NCBI GenBank assembly: GCA_963762865.1
Contig: CAVXNC010000003.1
Span: 310,001 to 374,000 of the forward strand
Reading direction: 5' to 3'
DNA length: 64,000 bases
DNA from: DATHAP01 sp963762865
GTDB taxonomy: Bacteria; Actinomycetota; Actinomycetes; JACCUZ01
Position 1 is the first letter of the stretch, and every line of letters begins with the position of its first letter. The position numbers and the translations under genes are program-made. Positions 57,300 to 64,000 of this stretch are shown here, piece by piece. The notes beneath the pieces were generated by a model. It saw only the letters and a list, made by a program, of their open reading frames with translations. It was not told the DNA's origin and did not search any database.

Positions 57300-59275
57300 G
57301 CACCCCGCAGTCGGCGCCCCCGCGACCGTCAGGCCCTGCGACCGGCGCGCGGGGCCCGGGGGCCATCCTGGTCAACGCCGGCATGCCGGCCGAGAAGTCG
57401 ATGGCCTTCTGGACGTCGGCCCGTCGGGTGCTGCGTCGCCTGGGCCCGGACCGGCGCCGGGTCGCTCTGGTCGTGGCGCTCACCACGGCCAGCGTCGGAT
57501 GCGCGGTCGTCGGCCCGCGCATCCTCGGCCGGGCCACCGACCTGATCTTCGCCGGCGTCATCGGGCGCCAGCTGCCACCGGGCATCACGCAGGACCAGGC
57601 CGAGGCTGCGGCCCGAGCACGCGGCGACGACGGCCTGGCCGACCTGCTCTCCGGGATGACGGTGACCCCCGGGCAGGGGATCGACGGCGACGCACTCGCG
57701 AGCACCCTGATGCTGGCGGTCGGGCTCTACCTGGTCGCATCACTGCTGATGCTGGTCCAGGGCCGGCTGCTCGCCGGTGTCGTGCAGCGGGCCACCTACC
57801 AGCTGCGTTCGGACGTCGAGGACAAGCTGCACCGGCTGCCGCTGCGCTACTTCGACACCCAGCCGCGCGGCGAGCTGCTCAGCCGGGTCACGAACGACAT
57901 CGACAACCTGCAGCAGACGATGCAGCAGACGTTCAGCCAGATGCTCAACTCGGTGCTCACCCTGCTCGGCGTCCTGACGATGATGGTGATCATCTCGCCG
58001 CTGCTGGCGATCATCGCGCTGGTCTCGGTGCCGCTGTCGGTGGTGGTGACCCGGCTGGTCGCGAAGCGGTCGCAGCCGCTCTTCGTGAACCAGTGGGCGC
58101 ACACCGGCCGGCTCAACGCGCACGTCGAGGAGAGCTTCACGGGCCACGCCGTGGTGCGCGCCTTCGGTCGGCAGGACGAGGCGGAGGAGGTCTTCCGGGA
58201 GCGCAACGACGAGCTCTACCAGGCCAGCCTCGGCTCCCAGTTCCTCAGCGGGCTCATCCTCCCGGCGATCACCTTCATCGGGAACCTCAACTACCTGCTC
58301 GTCGCGGTCGTCGGCGGTCTGCGCGTGGCGTCGGGCGCCATGAGCCTCGGCGAGGTGCAGGCGTTCATCCAGTACTCCCGCCAGTTCAGCCAGCCGCTCA
58401 CGATGGTCGCCTCGATGTCCAACGTGCTGCAGTCCGGGGTGGCCTCGGCAGAGCGCGTCTTCGAGCTGCTCGACGCCGAGGAGCAGGTGCCGGAGAACAC
58501 GGCCGCCGTGACCCCGGACGAGACCCACGGGCTCGTGGCGTTCGAGCACGTGTCGTTCCGCTACGACCCCGACGTGCCGCTGATCGAGGACCTGTCGCTC
58601 GTCGTGCAGCCCGGCCGGTCGGTCGCGATCGTCGGCCCGACCGGCGCCGGCAAGACCACCCTGGTCAACCTGGTCATGCGCTTCTACGAGCTCGACGCCG
58701 GCCGCATCACCCTCGACGGGCAGGACATCGCCGAGATGCGGCGCGACGACCTGCGCGGTGAGATCGGCATGGTGCTGCAGGACACCTGGCTCTTCAGCGG
58801 CACCATCCTCGACAACATCGCCTACGGCCGGCCGGGTGCCACCGAGGAGGAGATCCACGAGGCCGCGCGCGCTGCTTTCGTCGACCGCTTCGTCCACTCG
58901 CTGCCCGACGGCTACGACACCGTGATCGACGACGAGGGGAGCAACGTCAGCGCCGGCGAGCGACAGCTCATCACCATCGCGCGCGCCTACCTGGCGCAGC
59001 CGTCGCTGCTGATCCTCGACGAGGCGACCAGCTCGGTCGACACCCGCACCGAGCTGCTCGTGCAGCACGCCATGTCGGCGCTGCGCTCCGACCGCACCAG
59101 CTTCGTCATCGCCCACCGGCTGTCGACCATCCGCGACGCCGACCTGATCCTGGTGATGGAGGACGGGGCGATCGTCGAGCAGGGCACCCACACGCAGCTG
59201 CTCGCGCGCGGCGGCGCCTATGCCGCGCTCTACAACGCGCAGTTCGCGGGGGCGGTGGCGGAGGAGCCCGCCTGA
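57296..59275 (+). CDS. ABC exporter half-transporter, catalytic partner
   Basis: 659 residues. Longer than its partner by an N-terminal extension and an insertion between helices 1 and 2 (about 85-130). ATPase domain: Walker A VGPTGAGKTT, Walker B LLILDEATSSVD (canonical Glu), AHRLST switch, but signature VSAGERQL, altered as expected opposite a degenerate site. Together with the preceding gene forms a heterodimeric drug or lipid exporter of the LmrD/BmrD class. GTGA overlap. Confidence 0.9.
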   Translation: MSTPQSAPPRPSGPATGARGPGAILVNAGMPAEKSMAFWTSARRVLRRLGPDRRRVALVVALTTASVGCAVVGPRILGRATDLIFAGVIGRQLPPGITQDQAEAAARARGDDGLADLLSGMTVTPGQGIDGDALASTLMLAVGLYLVASLLMLVQGRLLAGVVQRATYQLRSDVEDKLHRLPLRYFDTQPRGELLSRVTNDIDNLQQTMQQTFSQMLNSVLTLLGVLTMMVIISPLLAIIALVSVPLSVVVTRLVAKRSQPLFVNQWAHTGRLNAHVEESFTGHAVVRAFGRQDEAEEVFRERNDELYQASLGSQFLSGLILPAITFIGNLNYLLVAVVGGLRVASGAMSLGEVQAFIQYSRQFSQPLTMVASMSNVLQSGVASAERVFELLDAEEQVPENTAAVTPDETHGLVAFEHVSFRYDPDVPLIEDLSLVVQPGRSVAIVGPTGAGKTTLVNLVMRFYELDAGRITLDGQDIAEMRRDDLRGEIGMVLQDTWLFSGTILDNIAYGRPGATEEEIHEAARAAFVDRFVHSLPDGYDTVIDDEGSNVSAGERQLITIARAYLAQPSLLILDEATSSVDTRTELLVQHAMSALRSDRTSFVIAHRLSTIRDADLILVMEDGAIVEQGTHTQLLARGGAYAALYNAQFAGAVAEEPA

Positions 59276-59362
59276 CCCGCTCGCTGCACGCCGCGGCGTC
59301 GGGTCGGCGGGGAGCGTCCGGTTGAACCCGCCGCAACCCGCCAGCGCTAGCCGCGTGCACGG

Positions 59363-59424
59363 ATCACGGCGTAACGCCCCGGCGGACCTGGTCCTGAGCG
59401 TGCCCAGTCGCGATACGCCGTGAT
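59363..59424. repeat. Spaced inverted repeat in intergenic region
   Basis: ATCACGGCGTA (59363-59373) and TACGCCGTGAT (59414-59424): perfect 11-base arms 40 bases apart. Could be a paired operator for a dimeric regulator or the base of a long hairpin after the exporter operon. No other feature in 59276-59555. Confidence 0.5.
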
Positions 59425-59555
59425 TCCTGCTCGGCCGTCTCTACTGCGCCGGCGTCGTGAACCACACGGTCGTCGGAGCTGACCGGCCGGCCGCGACGGA
59501 CGATCCGTCGAGCGTGGTGCGATTCTTGCTCCCCGACCCTTCGGGAAGGGGGGAC

Positions 59556-60221
59556 ATGCAGCTCCTGGCGAGCGGCCGGGACTCCGACGTCTTCGCGTAC
59601 TCCGACGGGCTGGTCCTGCGCCGCTATCGCGACGGCCGGTCGGCGGAGGGGGAAGGCGTCGTCCTTCGAGCGGTCGCCGAGCTCGGCTTCCCCGTGCCTG
59701 TCGTCCACCACGCCACCGGTCCTGACATCGTCATGGAGCGGGTCGAGGGGCCGACCCTGGCGGAGGCCATGGTCGGCGGACTGTCGCCAGATGCTGCCGG
59801 CTCCCTGCTCGCTGGGCTGCACGATCACCTGCACGGGCTGGCCTGGCCGGGCGCAGCACCGGGCGACGCCTTGCTGCACCTCGACCTGCACCCGCTCAAC
59901 GTGATCCTTCGCGAGGCGGGGCCGGTCGTCATCGACTGGGCCAACGCCCGACCCGGTCCGGCTGCGCTGGACGTGGCCATGACGGCGGTCATCCTGGCCC
60001 AGGTCGTCGTCACCGACGGGATGCTCGAGGCGGTGGGCCTCGACGAGAGCGCGCGACCGCTGCTGTCAGAGCTGCTGGCCTCCTTCGCCGGAGGGGTCAG
60101 CACGCCGTACGCCGACCGGCTGGCCGACGCGGAGGCGCTGCGCCGCCGGGACCCGTACCAGTCGGCCGCCGAGCTCGCGGCGCTCCCGCGCGCCGTGGAG
60201 CTGGCGGCGTCGATCGCTTGA
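59556..60221 (+). CDS. APH/ChoK-type phosphotransferase-like protein
   Basis: 221 residues from ATG 59556, preceded by GGAAGGGGGGAC; a GTG at 59457 would add a non-conserved extension. Kinase-like fold with ATP-binding part (LASGRDSDVFAYSDGLVLRR), VMERVEGPTL, Brenner motif HLDLHPLNVIL and VIDWANAR (metal Asp). Phosphorylates a small hydroxylated molecule or is a regulatory kinase-like protein. Substrate unknown; not shown to give antibiotic resistance. Confidence 0.82.
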   Translation: MQLLASGRDSDVFAYSDGLVLRRYRDGRSAEGEGVVLRAVAELGFPVPVVHHATGPDIVMERVEGPTLAEAMVGGLSPDAAGSLLAGLHDHLHGLAWPGAAPGDALLHLDLHPLNVILREAGPVVIDWANARPGPAALDVAMTAVILAQVVVTDGMLEAVGLDESARPLLSELLASFAGGVSTPYADRLADAEALRRRDPYQSAAELAALPRAVELAASIA

Positions 60222-60342
60222 GGGCCGACCCGACGGGCTGAAAGCGGGCTGCAAGTGATCTGCAAGAGCCCTCCCGCACTGTTCTCCCAGCAGCCCGCAG
60301 GGGGCAGCGGACGACAGCACAGGTCGAGAGGAGGGGAGCACA

Positions 60343-60438
60343 GTGTCCGGAGTCAACCAGGACGTGCTGCGGGCGATCGAGATCGAGCGCCTGCGCATCG
60401 CCAAGCAGGCCCGCCGCGCTCGCGGGCTTGGCCGGTAA
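60343..60438 (+). CDS. 31-residue basic helical peptide
   Basis: GTG after GAGGAGGGGAGCACA (strong Shine-Dalgarno at seven to eight bases) encodes VSGVNQDVLRAIEIERLRIA followed by a KQARRARGLGR end. Heptad-like amphipathic helix, net basic C-terminus. A strong terminator follows 60 bases later, so it may be an independent gene. No family known to me. The rest of 60222-60627 shows no other gene. Translation not proven. Confidence 0.45.
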   Translation: MSGVNQDVLRAIEIERLRIAKQARRARGLGR

Positions 60439-60498
60439 CCGCAGCGGAGCGGGCGCCGACACGTGCGGCCCCCTCCCTGCCCGGATCTGACGACCAGA

Positions 60499-60528
60499 GG
60501 CCGGGGTGGTGACGACACCACCCCGGCC
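60499..60528 (+). terminator. Strong rho-independent-type hairpin
   Basis: GGCCGGGGTGGTG-ACGA-CACCACCCCGGCC, perfect 13-base stem with a four-base loop, no U-run (typical for actinomycetes). Ends the transcript of the phosphotransferase or 31-residue peptide gene. Confidence 0.8.
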
Positions 60529-60566
60529 GTCGTCGTGCCTCGGTGCCGCCCGCCGGTCGATCTCCC

Positions 60567-60615
60567 TTGACATCGGCGGTGATGCGTTGTGTCATTGTAC
60601 TAGCTAACTAGCACA
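60567..60615 (+). promoter_or_regulatory. Promoter and operator of the YtrA-type regulator
   Basis: TTGACA (60567-60572), 17 bases, TGTCAT (60590-60595). TGTACTAG-CTAA-CTAGCACA (60596-60615) is a near-perfect palindrome over the predicted transcription start, the position and CTAG arms expected of a YtrA-subfamily autorepressor site. Confidence 0.68.
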
Positions 60616-60627
60616 ATGGGAGCCTCG

Positions 60628-61020
60628 GTGATCGAGTTTCATCTTGACGAGCGGTCCGGGCTCGCGCCGTACCAGCAGCTGGTGCGGCAGGCGAGACAAG
60701 CCCTGCGCCTGGGACTGCTCCGCGAGGGCGACCAGCTGCCCACCGTCAAGGAGGTCGTCGGGTCCTTGGCGATCAACCCGAACACCGTCCTCAAGGCATA
60801 CCGCGAGCTCGAGCGCGGCGGTCTCGTCAAGCCTCGGCCAGGCGTCGGCACCTTCGTCACCGCCACGCTCCCCGACACCTCGTTCGCCGCGCACGGCCCG
60901 CTGCGCGCGGACCTGCGCCGCTGGCTGGCCAAGGCCCGTCGGGCGGGCCTCGACGAGGAGAGCATCGAGGCTCTCTTCGCCACGACCTTTCGTGACTCCG
61001 CCCAGGAGGACATAGCGTGA
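60628..61020 (+). CDS. GntR-family regulator, YtrA subfamily
   Basis: 130 residues from GTG 60628 (GGGAG seven bases upstream; the upstream ATG 60616 is less likely). Winged helix YQQLVRQARQALRLGLLREG, LPTVKEVVGSLAINPNTVLK, then a short C-terminal dimerisation tail instead of a ligand domain, typical of YtrA. Regulates the ABC exporter that begins on its stop codon (GTGA). Confidence 0.9.
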   Translation: MIEFHLDERSGLAPYQQLVRQARQALRLGLLREGDQLPTVKEVVGSLAINPNTVLKAYRELERGGLVKPRPGVGTFVTATLPDTSFAAHGPLRADLRRWLAKARRAGLDEESIEALFATTFRDSAQEDIA

Positions 61021-61901
61021 ACGCGCTGATCCGCGCAGCGGCGCTCGGCAAGAGGTACGGCGGGCGCTGGGCGTTGACGGGCTGCGATCTCGACATCCCC
61101 GCCGGTCATGTCGTCGGCCTGGTCGGTCCCAACGGCGCCGGCAAGACGACGCTGCTCAACCTCGTCACCGGCCTGCTCGCGCCCAGCGCGGGCACCCTCT
61201 CGGTCCTCGGCGGCAAGCCGGGCCACGACGCAGCACAGCTCGCCCGAGTCGGGTACGTCGCGCAGGACACTCCGACCTACGCCCACCTGAGCGTGGCGGA
61301 CCATCTGCGGCTGGGGCGTCACCTCAACCCGGGCTGGGACAACGAGCTGGCATGGCGACGCGTGGAGAAGCTCGGGCTCGACCCGAGGCACAAGGCCGGG
61401 CGGCTCTCCGGCGGCCAGCGCGCGCAGCTCGCGCTCACCCTTGGGGTGGCCAAACGCCCGCAGCTGCTGGTTCTCGACGAGCCGGTGGCCCCGCTCGACC
61501 CATTCGCGCGACGCGAGTTCCTGCAGAGCTTGATGGAGGCGGCCGTCGAGGAGGAGCTGAGCGTGATCCTCTCCTCCCACCTCGTGTCCGACCTCGAGCG
61601 CACCTGTGACTATCTGGTGCTCCTCGACCGCGGACAGGTGAGGCTGGCCGGCCCCCTCGACGAGGTGATGGCGAGCCACCGACGCCTGACCGGCCCACGG
61701 GTCGACCCGTCCCGGCTGCCGCAGGACCAGCACGTCGTCAGCGCCAGCCACACCGACCGGCAGTCGACGTACGTCGTCCGCACCGACCACCCGATCCACG
61801 ACCCCGCCTGGTCGGTGAGCGAGCTCGGCCTCGAGGATCTCGTGCTTGCGTATCTCACACCGGCGAGGAACGCGGCTCCGGCCCGGGAGGTGCTGCGATG
61901 A
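61017..61901 (+). CDS. ABC transporter ATPase (YtrB-like)
   Basis: 294 residues. Walker A VGPNGAGKTT, signature LSGGQRAQ, Walker B LLVLDEPVAPLD, switch SSHLVSDL. C-terminal ~80 residues are an accessory domain. GTG overlaps the regulator stop; its own stop overlaps the permease start (ATGA). Exports or senses a cell-envelope-active compound in related operons. Confidence 0.9.
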   Translation: MNALIRAAALGKRYGGRWALTGCDLDIPAGHVVGLVGPNGAGKTTLLNLVTGLLAPSAGTLSVLGGKPGHDAAQLARVGYVAQDTPTYAHLSVADHLRLGRHLNPGWDNELAWRRVEKLGLDPRHKAGRLSGGQRAQLALTLGVAKRPQLLVLDEPVAPLDPFARREFLQSLMEAAVEEELSVILSSHLVSDLERTCDYLVLLDRGQVRLAGPLDEVMASHRRLTGPRVDPSRLPQDQHVVSASHTDRQSTYVVRTDHPIHDPAWSVSELGLEDLVLAYLTPARNAAPAREVLR

Positions 61902-62908
61902 CCTGGCTGGCGTGGCGGCAGTTCCGGGCACAGGCCGTGACCGCTGTGGTCGGCTTGGCACTGCTGGGTGGGTGGCTGCTCGCCACCGGGCCCGGCCTCT
62001 CCGACCAGTACGCCCAGGGCCGGGCCGGCTGCGGCAGCAGCGGCTGCGAGTTCATGGACGGCTTCCTCGACCAGCACCAGGGGGCCCTCCTCGCCCTCAC
62101 TGCCGCCGTCCTGCTCGTCCCGGCCCTGCTCGGCATGTTCTGGGGGGCGCCGCTGGTTGCGCGCGAGCTCGACGCGGGCACACATCGACTGGCCTGGAAC
62201 CAGAGCGTCACCCGATACCGCTGGCTGAGCGTGAAGCTCGTCGTCGTCGGACTGTCGGCCGCTGCGGTGGCCGGGCTGGTGGTATGGGCCGTCGACCGGT
62301 GGTCCACGCCGCTGGATGCCGCCTCCCTGATGGACCCGCGGCTCCCCTTGCCGCTGACCTTCGCGGCCCGCGGAGTGGTCCCGCTCGCCTACGCAGTGTT
62401 CGCATTTGCGCTCGGCGTGACGGTGGGCATGCTGACCAGGCGGGTGATCCCGGCCATGATCATCACGCTGGTCATCTACCTTGCTGTCCAGGTCGCAGTG
62501 GCCTGGCTGGTCCGGCCCCATCTCGCGCCGACGCACACCTCGGTCGTCGCGATCACCAGCCAGACGCTGCAGAACTTCAACATCACCAACGACGGAATCA
62601 TCGTGAACGGCGATCCACCCGTCCCCGGCAGCTGGCTGGTCTCGCGACACACCGTGGACGCCTCCGGTGCGCGCGTCGACTTCCTGCCGACCTCCTTGAT
62701 GGACGCGCCGGAATGCGAGCCGTCCATCACCAAGGGCATCGACCCGTGCCTGAAGCTGATCGCCTCGAAGGGCTACCGGCAGGTGTCGGTCTACCACCTG
62801 CAGTCTCAGTTCTGGCAGCTCCAGCGGGCCGAGGCGGCACTGTACGGCGGCGCGACCGCCGGGTTGGTCGGCTTCTGCTTCTGGTGGCTGCGGCGGCGCG
62901 TGTTCTGA
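61898..62908 (+). CDS. ABC transporter permease (ABC-2/YtrC-type)
   Basis: 336 residues, about six membrane segments (AVTAVVGLALLGGWLL; LLALTAAVLLVPALLGMFWG; IPAMIITLVIYLAVQVAVAW) with large external loops between residues 20-60 and 205-300. Signature WRQFRAQ at the start is common in actinomycete ABC-2 permeases. Partner of the preceding ATPase. Confidence 0.82.
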   Translation: MTWLAWRQFRAQAVTAVVGLALLGGWLLATGPGLSDQYAQGRAGCGSSGCEFMDGFLDQHQGALLALTAAVLLVPALLGMFWGAPLVARELDAGTHRLAWNQSVTRYRWLSVKLVVVGLSAAAVAGLVVWAVDRWSTPLDAASLMDPRLPLPLTFAARGVVPLAYAVFAFALGVTVGMLTRRVIPAMIITLVIYLAVQVAVAWLVRPHLAPTHTSVVAITSQTLQNFNITNDGIIVNGDPPVPGSWLVSRHTVDASGARVDFLPTSLMDAPECEPSITKGIDPCLKLIASKGYRQVSVYHLQSQFWQLQRAEAALYGGATAGLVGFCFWWLRRRVF

Positions 62909-62915
62909 CGCTCTC

Positions 62916-63368
62916 TCACCGCTCCGGCAGCACCATGACCAGCTCGCCGTCGAGCTCCTCGCCGGTCTCCTCGAAGCCGTAGCGCTGGTAAAGACCGCGG
63001 GCCCGCTCGTTGTCGCCATGCACGGTGAGCACCACGGTCCCCGCCTGCGGCTGGGCCCGGACGTGTGCCACGAGTGCGTCGAGCACAGCACGCCCCAGCC
63101 CACGTCCTTGGTGCCGAGCGTCGAGCACGACACCGCCGAGGGTGAACGTCGAGTCCGACTCGTCGTAGGCCCACTGCGCGAAACCCATGACCTCGTCGTC
63201 GGCACCTACCAGGGCGACCGGCTGCCAGACCTCCTCGTAGGCCGCCTTCGCGACGTACCACGACACCGGGTTGACGTGCCGGAGCTGCTCGGGCCGCGGC
63301 GCAACGGCGAGCACCGCCTCGATGTTGTCCGCGGTCAGCTCGACCACTCGCAGGACGGGGTCGCTCAT
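62916..63368 (-). CDS. GNAT-family N-acetyltransferase
   Basis: 150 residues. Full GNAT fold; acetyl-CoA loop in RHQGRGLGRAVLDALVAH (Q/RxxGxG/A), then VLTVHGDNERARGLYQRYGF. Convergent with the permease. Substrate unknown; similar to diamine or ribosomal-protein acetyltransferases only in fold. Confidence 0.85.
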   Translation of the reverse strand: MSDPVLRVVELTADNIEAVLAVAPRPEQLRHVNPVSWYVAKAAYEEVWQPVALVGADDEVMGFAQWAYDESDSTFTLGGVVLDARHQGRGLGRAVLDALVAHVRAQPQAGTVVLTVHGDNERARGLYQRYGFEETGEELDGELVMVLPER

Positions 63369-63434
63369 GGATCCAGTGTCGCCGTCCGCCCCGGGTATGT
63401 CGTGCCCCTGCCGAGGTTCGGGCACCGCGTCCCC

Positions 63435-63440
63435 TAGGTT
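63435..63440 (+). promoter_or_regulatory. -10 of the transhydrogenase gene
   Basis: TAGGTT ends eight bases before the GTG start; the transcript may be nearly leaderless. No good Shine-Dalgarno sequence. Confidence 0.4.
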
Positions 63441-63448
63441 GACCCCTC

Positions 63449-64000
63449 GTGACCACCGCGCGCACGAGGGTCGGCGTCGTCGCCGAGCGCAGAGCCGGCG
63501 AACGGCGGGTGTCGCTCGTCCCCGGCGCGGTCCACAAGCTGACCGAGGCAGGGCTGCACGTCGACGTGGAGGCCGGCGCCGGTGAGCAGGCGTTCGCCCC
63601 CGACGACGACTACCGCGCGGCCGGGGCCGACGTGGTGCCGGGTGTCCTCGCGACCAGCGACGTCGTGCTGACCGTCTCGCCGCTGACGGTCGAGCAGGCG
63701 CAGACACTGCGGCCCGGTGCCGTCACGGTCGGCTTCCTGCCGGCCGCCGGGCAGCCCGACCTGGTCGCGACCCTGCGCGGCCGTGAGGTGCTGGCCTTTT
63801 CCATGGAGCTGGTGCCGCGCATCTCGCGCGCCCAGTCGATGGACGCGCTGTCGTCGCAGGCGCTGGTCGGCGGCTACCGCGCGGCACTCGTCGCGGCCGA
63901 GAAGCTGCCGCGCTTCTTCCCGCTCTTCATGACCGCGGCCGGCACGGTGCCGCCCGCCAAGGTTCTCGTGCTCGGTGCCGGGGTGGCTGGGCTGCAGGCG
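63449..64000 (+). CDS. pntA: NAD(P) transhydrogenase alpha subunit, 3' end outside window
   Basis: First 184 codons. Alanine dehydrogenase/PNT N-terminal domain: VGVVAERRAGERRVSLVPGA, then FSMELVPRISRAQSMDALSSQ (the conserved RQDM/SSQ region) and the start of the NAD-binding domain PAKVLVLGAGVAGLQA. Proton-translocating transhydrogenase subunit, cytosolic NAD(H)-binding part. GTG start. Confidence 0.88.
   Translation, partial: MTTARTRVGVVAERRAGERRVSLVPGAVHKLTEAGLHVDVEAGAGEQAFAPDDDYRAAGADVVPGVLATSDVVLTVSPLTVEQAQTLRPGAVTVGFLPAAGQPDLVATLRGREVLAFSMELVPRISRAQSMDALSSQALVGGYRAALVAAEKLPRFFPLFMTAAGTVPPAKVLVLGAGVAGLQA

Noticed and set aside
1..64000. CRISPR arrays, insertion sequences, integrases, rRNA, replication origins
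   Set aside because: No spaced direct-repeat arrays, transposase motifs, integrase genes, rRNA segments or clustered DnaA-box region seen by eye.

Overview
The window is high-GC DNA packed with co-directional genes whose starts and stops overlap as GTGA or ATGA. It carries GTP-type PEP carboxykinase, a LexA box of the CGAAC-N4-GTTCG type, a Nur-like box, CsoR/CopZ/CopA, and several apparently leaderless promoters. This suggests an actinomycete; Nocardioides or a relative is my best guess from gene style, but no marker gene proves it.

Layout. 1-2.9 kb: an amine-oxidase-type flavoprotein (cut by the left edge), an M24-fold hydrolase and a divergent C-C hydrolase. 3-6.3 kb: a DUF222/HNH nuclease with a LexA box on its start codon, then an ECF sigma factor coupled to a membrane protein, and a small phage-like protein. 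6.3-11.4 kb: an oxidoreductase, then HIBADH-like dehydrogenase, a second M24-fold enzyme and a semialdehyde dehydrogenase. 11.6-13.2 kb: a cytoplasmic subtilase with a small coupled partner. 13.2-19.3 kb: a GntR-controlled 2-oxoacid dehydrogenase locus (fused E1, E2, cupin; glyoxalase, regulator and nucleotidyltransferase on the other strand). 19.3-20.8 kb: two small membrane proteins and an acyltransferase. 20.8-39.9 kb: a catabolic supercluster. 39.9-43.6 kb: pckG, tRNA-Arg(ACG), HNH protein, aquaporin. 43.8-51.4 kb: MMPL transporter, ferredoxin reductase, copper operon. 51.5-55.4 kb: acetyltransferase, carbonic anhydrase, an ECF nickel/cobalt importer. 55.5-64 kb: heterodimeric ABC exporter, kinase-like protein, YtrA-type regulator with its ABC exporter, GNAT, and the start of pntA.

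The most interesting part is the 20.8-39.9 kb supercluster together with 1-2.9 kb and 7.4-11.1 kb. Six near-identical CG-centred palindromes (consensus TGCAAT-CG-WTTGCA) sit on promoters at about 1770, 7381, 30308, 30388, 37663 and 38794. One lies directly upstream of a LacI-family regulator gene. I infer a single LacI regulon that ties together a ten-gene operon (SuyAB-like lyase, sulfite exporter, C-C hydrolase, beta-propeller protein, amidohydrolase, molybdenum hydroxylase, AhpD-like protein, flavin reductase), a creatininase-fold/dehydrogenase operon, an SsuABC-like importer, a YeiH-type exporter and the M24/HIBADH/SSADH block. A desulfonating catabolic pathway for an unidentified imported compound would explain the set, but the substrate is not known.

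Five genes (left-edge flavoprotein, first M24 enzyme, first C-C hydrolase, a small membrane protein, pckG) are each broken by what looks like one extra base, and a glyoxalase remnant has the same kind of offset. The uniform +1 pattern, including pckG, points to sequence errors more than to decay. I saw no CRISPR array, rRNA, transposase, integrase or plasmid origin.
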